Assembly: GCF_014127485.1 (NCBI RefSeq)
Contig: NZ_CP059903.1
Location: 2,232,001-2,296,000 of the forward strand
Length of the DNA stretch: 64,000 bases
Direction: 5' to 3'
From: Nocardioides dongkuii
Lineage (GTDB): Bacteria > Actinomycetota > Actinomycetes > Propionibacteriales > Nocardioidaceae
Position 1 is the first letter of the stretch; each line of letters starts with the position of its first letter. The translations under genes and the position numbers were made by a program. Positions 1 through 12,132 of the stretch are shown piece by piece. Below the pieces are notes generated by a model. It did not search any database. It was given only the letters and a program-made list of their open reading frames with translations, and was not told where the DNA came from.

Positions 1-1223
1 GCGACCTGGTGGCGACCGCGGACGCGGCGAGCGCGACGGCCACCACGTGGTCCGTGGTGCTGCGCACCGTGGAGCCGAACCAGCCGCCGACGGCCGCGGT
101 CACCTACGCCTGCGACGGCACCCGCTGCGACTTCGACGCCACGGCCTCGACCGACCCCGACGGCGGCGTGGCCTCCTACGCCTGGGACCTCGGCGAGGGC
201 GCGACCGCGGCCGGCGCGACGACGACCCACGACTTCCTGACCTCGGGCACCCGGGAGGTCCGGCTGACCGTCACCGACGACGAGGGCGCCGAGGGCTCGG
301 TCGTGGTCCCGGTGACCGTGACCCGGCACAACGCCGCCCCGACGGCGTCCCTCACGGCGGACTGCACCTTCCTCGCCTGCCGCTTCGAGGCAGCGGCGTC
401 CACCGACCCCGACGGCTCCCTCGTCTCCTACGCCTGGGACTTCGGTGACGGCAGCGCGACCACCGCGGAGTCGAGCACCGCCACCCACGCCTACGCCGCG
501 GGCGGTCCGGTCGTGGTCCAGCTGACCGTGACCGACGACAGCGGCGGCACGGCGACCACGAGTCATGACCTCACCCCGGTGGCGGCCCGCCCGCTCACCC
601 ACGTCGCCAGCAGCGTCAACCAGGGCAACGTGTCCACGCCCAACGCGGTCATCCCCTCCGGGACGACGGCCGGCGACCGGCTGGTCATGGTGCTCAGCCT
701 CAACGACGCCACCCGGACGGTCGGCAGCCCCACCGGGGTCGGCGGGTGGACCCTGGCCGACAGCGCCACGTCCGGGACCCTGCACACCCTCGTGTACCTC
801 AAGGAGGCCGCTGCGGGCGACGCCGGCAGGACCGTGCGCCTCTCGATGGACGCCGCGGCGAAGTACACCCTGACCGTCGCCGCGTACGGCGGGGACATGC
901 TCGCCCCCCGGCTCGCCAAGGCCACCGAGACGGTCGTCCGGGCCGGCCACCCGGCGCCCGCCGTGGAGGCGGCGGCCGGCGACTGGGTGGTCTCGTACTG
1001 GGCCGACAAGTCCTCGGCCACCACGAGCCTGGCTCACCCGGAGGGCACGGTGCGGCGGCAGGCGGCCTGCGGCGCGAACGCCGGCCGGGTCTGCAGCCTG
1101 CTGGCCGACTCCGGCGGCCCCGTGCCCGCCGGCCCCCACGGCCCCCTGACCGCCACCGCGGACGCGGCCTCCGGGGCCGCGACCATGTGGTCGCTCCTCC
1201 TGCCCCAGGCCGGGCGACCGTGA
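1..1223 (+). CDS. PKD-domain secreted/surface protein (5' end outside window)
   Basis: The reading frame is open from the first bases, so this is the C-terminal part of a larger protein. Two PKD domains are visible: residues about 26-105 and 108-190, counted from the GTG at position 9. They carry the typical STDPDG and SYAWDFGDG motifs, and each has a Cys pair near its start. A beta-rich domain of about 200 residues follows. The last 20 or so residues (ATADAASGAATMWSLLLPQ) repeat the first residues seen in the window (ATADAASATATTWSVVLR), so at least one more copy of that domain lies upstream. PKD domains usually serve extracellular adhesion or carbohydrate contact. DUF4956 and VTC genes follow at 58 bp, probably as one operon. 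The exact function is unknown. Confidence 0.8.
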   Translation, partial: DLVATADAASATATTWSVVLRTVEPNQPPTAAVTYACDGTRCDFDATASTDPDGGVASYAWDLGEGATAAGATTTHDFLTSGTREVRLTVTDDEGAEGSVVVPVTVTRHNAAPTASLTADCTFLACRFEAAASTDPDGSLVSYAWDFGDGSATTAESSTATHAYAAGGPVVVQLTVTDDSGGTATTSHDLTPVAARPLTHVASSVNQGNVSTPNAVIPSGTTAGDRLVMVLSLNDATRTVGSPTGVGGWTLADSATSGTLHTLVYLKEAAAGDAGRTVRLSMDAAAKYTLTVAAYGGDMLAPRLAKATETVVRAGHPAPAVEAAAGDWVVSYWADKSSATTSLAHPEGTVRRQAACGANAGRVCSLLADSGGPVPAGPHGPLTATADAASGAATMWSLLLPQAGRP

Positions 1224-1281
1224 CGCCCGCCTGCCACCACGCCAGCACCCGCCGCCTGCACGCCCGCTCGGAGGAGAACCG

Positions 1282-2007
1282 ATGACCGTCCCCGCCACCG
1301 CCCTGCCCATCGCCTGCGACCTGGTCGCGATCTCCGTCGTGGTCGCCCTCTACTTCCGGCGGCACCAGCGCCGCGACCTGGTGCTGGCCTACCTCGCCCT
1401 GAACGTCGCCATCCTCAGCGCGACCGCGATGCTGGCGTCCGGGGCGGTCGGGGCGGGTCTCGGCCTGGGCCTCTTCGGCATCCTCTCCATCATCCGGCTG
1501 CGGTCCGACAGCATCACCCAGGAGGAGATCGCCTACTACTTCGTGGCCCTCGTGCTCGGGCTGCTGGCCGGGGTCGGCTCCGGCCCGACGTACCTCGTGC
1601 CGCTGCTCATCGCGCTGGTCGTGGCCGTGATGTACGCCGCCGACCACCCCCGGCTGCTGCCGCGTGCCCGCCGGCAGCTGCTCGTCCTCGACTCCGCGAT
1701 CTCCGACGAGGCGCTGCTGCGGGCCCACCTCGAGACCCGGCTCGGCATCGACGTGCGCCACCTGATCGTGCAGGAGCTCGACTTCGTGCGGGACCTGACG
1801 GTGGTCGACGTCCGCTACCGGGTGTCCACCGCCTCGACCCTGCGTGCCCCCGCCGCCGACCACCCCTCCGCGCGCGACCTCCCGGCGCCGCCGGCGGCGG
1901 GCGTCGGCCAGGTCCCCTCGCACGAGGGACTGGTGGGCCTGGCGACGCGGGACGGCGCGGCGCCCGTCGGCGCTCCGTTGCTCAGCACCGATCGTGCTAG
2001 GCCGTGA
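1282..2007 (+). CDS. DUF4956 domain membrane protein
   Basis: A 241-residue protein with about four hydrophobic segments in its first 120 residues. It contains the family hallmark FGILSIIRLRSDSI near residues 65-80, followed by a soluble C-terminal half. The start has a strong Shine-Dalgarno (GGAGGAG) 6 nt upstream. Its stop overlaps the GTG of the next gene (GTGA), so translation is probably coupled. DUF4956 genes commonly sit beside VTC-domain genes, as here, which suggests a shared cell-envelope or polyphosphate-linked role; the biochemical function is not established. Confidence 0.85.
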   Translation: MTVPATALPIACDLVAISVVVALYFRRHQRRDLVLAYLALNVAILSATAMLASGAVGAGLGLGLFGILSIIRLRSDSITQEEIAYYFVALVLGLLAGVGSGPTYLVPLLIALVVAVMYAADHPRLLPRARRQLLVLDSAISDEALLRAHLETRLGIDVRHLIVQELDFVRDLTVVDVRYRVSTASTLRAPAADHPSARDLPAPPAAGVGQVPSHEGLVGLATRDGAAPVGAPLLSTDRARP

Positions 2008-2780
2008 CCCCCGAGGCCACGGTGGCCGAGGCCACCTCGCGACTTCGACGCCTCACCCTCGAGGACGTGCTGGCCGCCGCCGAGCTGCAGACCCGGGTGG
2101 ACCGGAAGTACCTCGTCCCGCTGAGCCTGCTGACCGACCTCGTGAACCGGATGCAGGACGAGCTGTGCGTGCTGCAGATCGGCGACCTCCGGCTCTTCCG
2201 CTACGAGTCGGTGTACTTCGACACCCCCGACCTGGCGGCGTACCGCCAGCACGCCCACGGGCGCCGGCGGCGGGTCAAGGTCCGCACCCGTGCCTACCTG
2301 GACTCCGGCGAGTGCCTGCTGGAGTTCAAGAGCGTCGGCGCCCACGGCGAGACGGTCAAGGAGCGCTTCCCGTACTCCTTCGACGCCCGCCACGAGCTCG
2401 ACGCCGGCGCCCGCGCGCTCGCGGACGCGAGGGTCGGTCACAGCATCTCGACGCCGGTGCTGCGCGAGGTCCTCACGACCGTCTACCACCGGTCCACCCT
2501 CGTGGCGCCCGAGCTCGGCTTCCGGCTGACCTGCGACGTGAACCTGGGCTTCCACGACGGCGCCGGGCGGCGGTTCGGACCCGTCGGCGACCTGGTGGTC
2601 GTGGAGTCCAAGACGGCCGGGACGGAGTCGCCGGTCGACCGGATGCTCCGGCGGCTGGGGGTCCGCCCCCTCTCGCTGAGCAAGTACTGCCTCGGCATGG
2701 CGCTGCTGGACCCCCGGCTGCCGGCGAACCGGTGGAACCGTCAGCTCCGGACCCACTTCGGGTGGGAGCCCGAGCACTGA
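2004..2780 (+). CDS. VTC domain-containing protein (polyphosphate polymerase-like)
   Basis: A 258-residue protein matching the VTC / triphosphate-tunnel fold. Recognisable elements are RVDRKYLVP near residue 34, YESVYFDTPDLAAYRQH, RRRRVKVRTRAY and CLLEFKSVG, then VVESKTAG near the C-terminus: the alternating basic and acidic strands that line the tunnel. In yeast the VTC domain makes polyphosphate from ATP; for bacterial relatives with a DUF4956 partner the activity is inferred only. It starts at a GTG inside the stop of the DUF4956 gene. No membrane segment is seen, so it should be cytosolic, perhaps docked to its partner. Confidence 0.85.
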   Translation: MTPEATVAEATSRLRRLTLEDVLAAAELQTRVDRKYLVPLSLLTDLVNRMQDELCVLQIGDLRLFRYESVYFDTPDLAAYRQHAHGRRRRVKVRTRAYLDSGECLLEFKSVGAHGETVKERFPYSFDARHELDAGARALADARVGHSISTPVLREVLTTVYHRSTLVAPELGFRLTCDVNLGFHDGAGRRFGPVGDLVVVESKTAGTESPVDRMLRRLGVRPLSLSKYCLGMALLDPRLPANRWNRQLRTHFGWEPEH

Positions 2781-2912
2781 CGGCCCGGGTCGGCGCCGTC
2801 CCCGATATGGGGTAGCCGGCACCCGAACCCGCCACGGGACCGGCCCCGGTCGTCGAAGACTCGACCTACGGGGCGCCGGTGGCGTCCAGGTCACGAGCCG
2901 GAGGAGACCCGC

Positions 2913-3611
2913 ATGACCCAGCAGATGGCACGCAGCGAGGTCCGCGTGCTGGTCGTCGACGACCACGCGCTGTTCGCGGAGTCCCTCGAGCTCGCGCTCT
3001 CGGTGGAGGGGTACGACGCGCGCCGGGTGCGCGACGACGAGTGCGGGTCCTCGCCGACGGCCGCGCTCACCGCGGCCCTCCGGCTGCGGCCGCGCATCGT
3101 GCTGCTCGACCTCGACCTCGGCCACCACGGCGACGGCGTCCGGATGGTCGCGCCGCTCGTGGCGTCCGGCGCCCAGGTCGTGGTGGTCACCGGCAGCGAC
3201 GACCCCGCGCGGTGGGGGGAGTGTCTCCGGCACGGTGCCCGCACGGTGATCGGGAAGACCCGGCCGCTCAACGAGATCCTGGCGGTGGTGCGTCGGATCA
3301 ACCAGGGCCTGCCGGTGATCGACCGCGCCGAGCGCGACCGGCTGGTGCGCCTCTGGGCCGACCAGCGGCGGCAGCGCGAGGGCCGCGACGACCGGCTCCG
3401 ATCGCTGACCCGGCGCGAGCAGGAGGTGCTGGCCCACCTCATGCAGGGCCACTGCGTGCGCGACATCGCGCGGACCAGCGTCGTGTCCGAGGCGACCGTC
3501 CGCACCCAGGTCAAGTCGATCCTCGCCAAGCTGGAGGTCTCCTCCCAGGTGGCGGCGGTCGGGATGGCGCACTCGGTCAGCTGGCGCGCCGAGGTCTCGG
3601 TCGCCGTCTGA
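2913..3611 (+). CDS. LuxR/NarL-family response regulator (orphan)
   Basis: A 232-residue regulator. The N-terminal receiver domain (about residues 9-130) has the acidic pair VVDDHAL, the phospho-acceptor Asp in LLDLDLG, the switch Thr in VVTGSD and the conserved Lys in IGKTR. The C-terminal LuxR helix-turn-helix (about 165-225) has LTRREQEVLAHL and EATVRTQVKSILAKL. A GGAGGAG ribosome site precedes the ATG by about 7 nt. No histidine kinase gene is adjacent, so the partner kinase is unknown. The 132-bp upstream gap holds a CCCC-N5-GGGG motif near 2802 that could be regulatory. Confidence 0.88.
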   Translation: MTQQMARSEVRVLVVDDHALFAESLELALSVEGYDARRVRDDECGSSPTAALTAALRLRPRIVLLDLDLGHHGDGVRMVAPLVASGAQVVVVTGSDDPARWGECLRHGARTVIGKTRPLNEILAVVRRINQGLPVIDRAERDRLVRLWADQRRQREGRDDRLRSLTRREQEVLAHLMQGHCVRDIARTSVVSEATVRTQVKSILAKLEVSSQVAAVGMAHSVSWRAEVSVAV

Positions 3612-3623
3612 ACCGCGCCGACC

Positions 3624-4073
3624 TCAGTCCTCCTCGGCCCCGCGGACCCGCTGCAGGTTGCGCCCGCCCCGCCGGTACGTCGCGACCACCGCCGCCGGCA
3701 CCCGGTGCTCCTCGACCGGCTCGTCCCAGGCGCACGGGCGCACGTGCACCAGGTCCAGGTCGTACGCCGCGGGGTCGGGGGCGTGGCGCCACGGCCCGGT
3801 GAGCGTCCCGCGGGCGTAGCGCCCGTCGGGCGTCCGCGTCCAGACGACGGTGCCGTCCGGCAGCCCCTGGAACCGCTCCAGCCGGCGGGCCACCCGCTCG
3901 CCGTGCGCCGCGTCGGTCATCGCGACCGCGTCGGCCGCGTCGCGAGGCCGCCCCTCGAGCCGGCCCCCGACGCCGCACAGACCCAGCGCGAGCGCGCGCT
4001 CGACGGCCGCCCCGTGGTCGACGTCGTCGCGCCGCGAGCGCATCGGCGCCCGGTACACCAGCGTGGGAGCCAC
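3624..4073 (-). CDS. conserved hypothetical protein
   Basis: A protein of 149 residues with no family I can name. I chose the GTG at 4073 because a good Shine-Dalgarno (GAGAGGAAGGGGA) lies 7 nt upstream; an ATG at 4043 is the alternative. It is soluble, has no signal peptide, and contains a Trp/Arg-rich C-terminal half with VWTRTPDGRYARG, HVRPCAW and VVATYRRGGRNLQRV. Codon use is typical of real genes here. It is convergent with the response regulator (12-bp gap) and divergent from the PfpI-like gene over 57 bp. Confidence 0.65.
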   Translation of the reverse strand: MAPTLVYRAPMRSRRDDVDHGAAVERALALGLCGVGGRLEGRPRDAADAVAMTDAAHGERVARRLERFQGLPDGTVVWTRTPDGRYARGTLTGPWRHAPDPAAYDLDLVHVRPCAWDEPVEEHRVPAAVVATYRRGGRNLQRVRGAEED

Positions 4074-4130
4074 GGTTTCGTCCCCTTCCTCTCGGGCTAC
4101 CGGCCCCCGTACCCCACGAGAGGAACGCCC

Positions 4131-4682
4131 GTGAACAACCAGGCCATGTCCGGCAAGACCGTCGCCTTCCTGGTCGCCACCGAGGGCATCGAGCAGGTCG
4201 AGCTCACCGACCCGTGGCGGGCGGTGCAGGAGGCCGGCGGCACCCCGGTGCTGCTCAGCACTGAGCCCGGCGAGGTGCAGGCGTTCGACCACCTCGACAA
4301 GGCCGACACGTTCCCGGTCGACGCGGTGGTGGACGACGTCTCCCCCGACCAGTACGACGCGCTCGTGCTGCCCGGCGGGGTGGCCAACCCCGACGCGCTG
4401 CGCACCCACGAGCCGGCCGTCGCCTTCGTCCGCGACTTCATGGGCTCCGGGAAGCCCGTGGCGGCCATCTGCCACGCGATCTGGACCCTGATCGAGGCCG
4501 ACGCGGTCTCCGGACGCGAGCTCACGTCCTGGCCGAGCCTCCGGACCGACGTCCGCAACGCCGGCGGCACCTGGGTCGACCGGGAGGTCGTCGTCGACGG
4601 CAACCTGGTCACCAGCCGCAACCCCGACGACCTGCCCGCCTTCAACCGCGAGCTCGCCGCCCTCGTGGCCACCCACGCCTGA
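4131..4682 (+). CDS. DJ-1/PfpI family protein (type 1 glutamine amidotransferase-like)
   Basis: A 183-residue DJ-1/PfpI fold protein. The conserved acid sits in ATEGIEQVEL (residues about 16-25). The nucleophile-elbow Cys is in PVAAICHAIW and is followed by the usual aromatic and hydrophobic residues. Members act as deglycases, chaperones or stress proteins; which applies here cannot be told. The GTG at 4131 is preferred because GAGAGGA lies 7 nt before it. The gene is divergently arranged with the hypothetical at 3624-4073. Confidence 0.85.
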   Translation: MNNQAMSGKTVAFLVATEGIEQVELTDPWRAVQEAGGTPVLLSTEPGEVQAFDHLDKADTFPVDAVVDDVSPDQYDALVLPGGVANPDALRTHEPAVAFVRDFMGSGKPVAAICHAIWTLIEADAVSGRELTSWPSLRTDVRNAGGTWVDREVVVDGNLVTSRNPDDLPAFNRELAALVATHA

Positions 4683-4707
4683 CCGCGGGGCGCCCGGCGC
4701 GGGCGTC

Positions 4708-4713
4708 TAGGGT
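4708..4713 (+). promoter_or_regulatory. TANNNT -10 box for a leaderless start
   Basis: TAGGGT lies 7 nt upstream of the GTG at 4721 and there is no Shine-Dalgarno sequence, as expected if transcription begins at the start codon. Confidence 0.45.
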
Positions 4714-4720
4714 TCCCCCC

Positions 4721-5305
4721 GTGAGCCGAGAGCCGTTCCGCGTCGGGTTCGTGACCGGCGCGACGCCCGACAAGTGGGCCTCGACCTGGCGCGCCCGCAG
4801 CCGGGTGCCGCTCGACCTGGTGCCGGTCGAGGAGGACGCCCAGGAGGCGGGGCTCCGCGACGGCACGCTGGACATGTGCCTGGTCCGGCTGCCCGTCGAC
4901 CGCGACGGCCTGCACCTGATCCCGCTGTACGACGAGGTCCAGGTCGTCGTCGCCGGACGCGAGCACCTCGTCAGTGCCGCCGAGGAGGTCGAGACCGCCG
5001 ACCTCGTCGACGAGCAGCTGGTCCTCCCCCACCCCTCGGGCTGGACGCCGGACGCCGACCAGCTGGACTGGCCGCCGATGACCGTGCGCGACGCCGTCGA
5101 GGTGGTCGCCTCGGGCACCGGGATCGTGGTGCTCCCGATGTCGGTCGCGCGGCTGCACCACCGCAAGGACGTCGTGACCCGGCCGGTGACCGACCTGGCG
5201 CCCACGAAGATCGGGCTCGCCTGGTTGGTCGACAACGACGACCCGCGCATCCAGGACTTCATCGGGATCGTGCGCGGACGCACCGAGCGGAGCTCGCGCG
5301 GCTGA
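4721..5305 (+). CDS. stand-alone LysR-type substrate-binding domain protein
   Basis: A 194-residue protein that aligns by eye with the effector-binding half of LysR regulators: FRVGFVTGATPDKW at the start, LDMCLVRLPVDRDGLHLIPLYDEVQVVVAGREH in the middle, and a late VEVVASGTGIVVLPMSVARLH segment. The DNA-binding winged helix is absent, and no upstream in-frame extension could encode it. It may be a ligand sensor, a decoy partner for a full LysR protein, or an enzyme-like offshoot. The start is probably leaderless. Confidence 0.75.
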   Translation: MSREPFRVGFVTGATPDKWASTWRARSRVPLDLVPVEEDAQEAGLRDGTLDMCLVRLPVDRDGLHLIPLYDEVQVVVAGREHLVSAAEEVETADLVDEQLVLPHPSGWTPDADQLDWPPMTVRDAVEVVASGTGIVVLPMSVARLHHRKDVVTRPVTDLAPTKIGLAWLVDNDDPRIQDFIGIVRGRTERSSRG

Positions 5306-5310
5306 GCACG

Positions 5311-5327
5311 GGACGCCGTGAGCGTCC
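5311..5327 (+). terminator. small GC hairpin after the LysR-domain gene
   Basis: GGACGC-CGTGA-GCGTCC forms a perfect 6-bp stem, 6 bases after the stop at 5305. No T-run follows, so it is a weak terminator candidate. Confidence 0.35.
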
Positions 5328-5370
5328 TCACGAACGCGTGTAGGGCGCTCCCACGTCGGTAGAATCGCTC

Positions 5371-9708
<4,338 letters not shown>

Positions 9709-9731
9709 CGCCGGACGCAGACCAGGAGGAC

Positions 9732-11057
9732 TCAGGTCGAGGAGACCCCGATCCGGCCCTCCCGGAACGCCTCCACGAAGAGCGCGTGGTCGGCGCGCAC
9801 GCGGTCGGCGTACGCCAGGCCGAAGTCGGTGACCCAGGCGGTGAACTCGCGCCGCCGCCCCTCGAGGCTCGCGACGAGCGCCTCCTCGACCTGGAAGTCG
9901 ACCAGGTCCTGGTCGCTGTCCTCGTCGGACGCGCAGTGGATCTTGGCGGTCGCTCGACCGAGCAGGTCCACGACCTTCGCGATCTCGTCGGGCTCGGTCA
10001 GCCCCACCCAGTCGAGGTCGACCTCGTAGGGCGAGATCTCGCTGACCACGTAGCCGGTGCCGTCGATCTCGGTCCAGCCCAGCAGCGGGTCGGTGTGCAC
10101 CTGCAGGGCCCGTTGGCTGACCACGGTGCGGTGCCCCTCGTTCTGGAAGAACGCGTCCACCGACGCGGTGTCGACGAACCGGCTGATCGCCGGCACGTTG
10201 GCCTGCTTCATCGACAGCACCACGTCGTTGTCGAGGGCCTGGCTGGTGCCCTCGATCAGCAGGTTGTACGCCGGCAGGCCGGCCGACCCGATGCCGAACC
10301 CGCTCTTGCCCACCACGTCGCGCAGGTCGTAGAACAGCGCGCGGGGCGAGCGCTTGTCCTCGGGGATCGAGTCCAGGTACCGCTCGTAGGCGCGCACCAC
10401 CTTGGCGTGCTCGCGCTTCGAGAGCCGGCGCACGTGGTCGCCCTCGCGGAAGCGGCGTACGCCGTCGACGCGGAGGGTGGAGGCGTCGAGCAGGTCCGCG
10501 CGCCGCCGCTGGCGCGCGGAGACGAGCGCGGCGTGGATCGGGCCCTCGGTGTTGTCCAGGTGCAGCGCGAACTCGTAGGCGTCCTCGTCGCTGCCGGCGT
10601 ACTCGTCGACCTGGGCGAGGTAGGCCCGCACGTAGCGGCCGAGGAGGCGGCGCACGTCGTCCTCGGGCAGCGCCTTCTGCCAGCCGACCAGCGCCAGCGA
10701 CGCCGCGAACCGCTGCAGGTCCCAGGTGAAACGCCCCAGGTAGGCCTCGTCGAAGTCGTTGACGTCGAAGACCAGCCGGCCGTCGGAGTTGAGGTAGGTG
10801 CCGAAGTTCTCGACGTGCAGGTCGCCGTGCACCCAGATCCGGCCGCTGCGCGCGTCGGCGTACGGGTCGTCCTGGCCGGTGACGTCGGCGTAGAACAGGC
10901 ACGCGGTCCCGCGGTAGAAGGCGTGCGGGTCGGAGGCCATCGTGCGGTACTTCCCGCGGAAGGCGACCGGGTCGGCGGCCATCAGCGGGGCGAACGCGTC
11001 GTCCAGCGTCGCGATGATCAGATCGCTGCGCTCGCTCCGCTCGCTCTCGCCGGACAT
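9732..11057 (-). CDS. DUF2252 domain-containing protein (kinase-like fold)
   Basis: A 441-residue DUF2252 protein. Family motifs include FYRGTACLFYAD, WVHGDLHVENFGTY and VFDVNDFDEAYLGRFTWDL. The HGDxHxxNF / DFD arrangement resembles the catalytic and metal sites of aminoglycoside-phosphotransferase-like kinases, but the substrate is unknown. The ATG at 11057 is chosen because it overlaps the stop of the upstream membrane protein (TGATG), indicating coupling. The N-terminal GESERSERSD is encoded by a CTCGCTCCG-type repeat at 11029-11049. Confidence 0.85.
   Translation of the reverse strand: MSGESERSERSDLIIATLDDAFAPLMAADPVAFRGKYRTMASDPHAFYRGTACLFYADVTGQDDPYADARSGRIWVHGDLHVENFGTYLNSDGRLVFDVNDFDEAYLGRFTWDLQRFAASLALVGWQKALPEDDVRRLLGRYVRAYLAQVDEYAGSDEDAYEFALHLDNTEGPIHAALVSARQRRRADLLDASTLRVDGVRRFREGDHVRRLSKREHAKVVRAYERYLDSIPEDKRSPRALFYDLRDVVGKSGFGIGSAGLPAYNLLIEGTSQALDNDVVLSMKQANVPAISRFVDTASVDAFFQNEGHRTVVSQRALQVHTDPLLGWTEIDGTGYVVSEISPYEVDLDWVGLTEPDEIAKVVDLLGRATAKIHCASDEDSDQDLVDFQVEEALVASLEGRRREFTAWVTDFGLAYADRVRADHALFVEAFREGRIGVSST
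11029..11049. repeat. short tandem CGCTC/CCGCTCG repeat
   Basis: A run of CGCTCGCT-type units encodes Ser-Glu-Arg-Ser-Glu-Arg-Ser at the DUF2252 N-terminus. A related (CGGAG)3CGAGC run lies at 14396-14415 between the two acyl-CoA dehydrogenase genes. Confidence 0.5.
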
Positions 11058-11692
11058 CAGAGCGCCCTCGTCGGCACGGCGGCCGCGGTCCCGGGGGCGC
11101 TCAGGCCGGCCGCCCGGAGCTCGAGGTCGGCGAGCCGGGCGATCACGTCGGCGTCGCCCCGGCGCCACGCCCCGGCGGGGTCGTCGGTGACCTTGGCCAG
11201 CACGTGCAGCGGCTGGTTGCCCATCGCGCGGAGCGCGAACAGCTCGAGGTCGGCCGGCCCGTCGAGGAACCGCTGGCCCGCCGTGGACTCCAGCACCCAG
11301 CGCACCCGGCCGGGCAGGTAGATCACCGCGAGCAGCAGGACCGGGACCACCGCGATGCCGAGCCCGAGCCAGAACGCCAGCGACTCCACGGCCTCGACCG
11401 ACGCGCGGCCGGCCTCGGCCAGCGAGTCGGCGGCGCCGGAGGCCTGGTCGAACGGGGTCGCCGCGCCGTCCCCGACGTACGGCACGCCGCCGAGGAAGTC
11501 GCCGGCGTCGGACAGGGAGTCGGAGAGGCTGCCGGCCGAGGACTCCGCCTTCAGCCCGGGCGCGGCGAGCGCCATCACCCCGTCGTGGACCTTGGTGCCG
11601 GCCCAGATCCAGGTCAGCACCCAGGCCACGAACAGGGCGTCGAGCAGGAGCTGGAGGGAGAACCTCGTCGAGCTGTCGGCGTACACCTTCAT
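11057..11692 (-). CDS. membrane protein of unknown function, coupled to DUF2252
   Basis: A 211-residue protein with two clear membrane segments: about residues 12-33 (LLLDALFVAWVLTWIWAG) and 107-130 (WLGLGIAVVPVLLLAVIYL). Between them is a Ser/Gly/Asp-rich loop probably outside the cell; the C-terminal 80 residues are soluble. ATG at 11692 is the likely start; the longer frame to 11797 would run into the divergent YiaA/B gene. Its TGA shares a base with the ATG of the DUF2252 gene, so the two probably work together. No family is recognised. Confidence 0.7.
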   Translation of the reverse strand: MKVYADSSTRFSLQLLLDALFVAWVLTWIWAGTKVHDGVMALAAPGLKAESSAGSLSDSLSDAGDFLGGVPYVGDGAATPFDQASGAADSLAEAGRASVEAVESLAFWLGLGIAVVPVLLLAVIYLPGRVRWVLESTAGQRFLDGPADLELFALRAMGNQPLHVLAKVTDDPAGAWRRGDADVIARLADLELRAAGLSAPGTAAAVPTRAL

Positions 11693-11787
11693 GGCGGGGA
11701 CGGTGCCCGTACCTGAGCCCCCGTACTCACGCTCGACCGGGTACGTCGGCGGATTCGCGTCGCCGGCCGCCCGGCCAGGCTGGTCCC

Positions 11788-12075
11788 ATGAGCACACCGA
11801 CCCAGACCCGCAACACCACCGCCTTCTTCGCCCAGGCCGGCATCTCCTTCGCCGTCGCCCTCGCCGCGCTGCTGCTCGCGGTCCTCTACCTGCCGGTCGA
11901 CCCGTGGACCCGGGCGTTCCTCGCCGTCACCACGCTGTGGCTGACCACGTCGGCGTTCACGCTCGCGAAGTGCATCCGCGACGCCCAGGAGGACCAGTAC
12001 GTCGTCTCGCGCCTCGACCAGGCGCGGGTGGACAAGCTCCTGGCCGACCATGATCCCTTCCGCAGCGTGTCCTGA
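11788..12075 (+). CDS. YiaA/YiaB two-helix inner membrane protein
   Basis: A 95-residue protein with two membrane helices (about residues 14-36 and 41-58) separated by the short VDPWTRAF turn. It ends with a charged tail RDAQEDQYVVSRLDQARVD. This is the yiaAB domain arrangement; the role is unknown, though relatives are tied to stress or membrane maintenance. The Lys-rich protein gene follows after 57 bp. Confidence 0.8.
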   Translation: MSTPTQTRNTTAFFAQAGISFAVALAALLLAVLYLPVDPWTRAFLAVTTLWLTTSAFTLAKCIRDAQEDQYVVSRLDQARVDKLLADHDPFRSVS

Positions 12076-12132
12076 GCCCAGACGGGGTAAGGGATTCACG
12101 ACATCCTGGACGCCCAACGAAAGGTTGCACCC

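Noticed and set aside
2797..2820. CCCC-N5-GGGG palindrome near 2802 as an operator or terminator
   Set aside because: The arms are only 4 bp and no matching site exists nearby; too weak to call as a feature.
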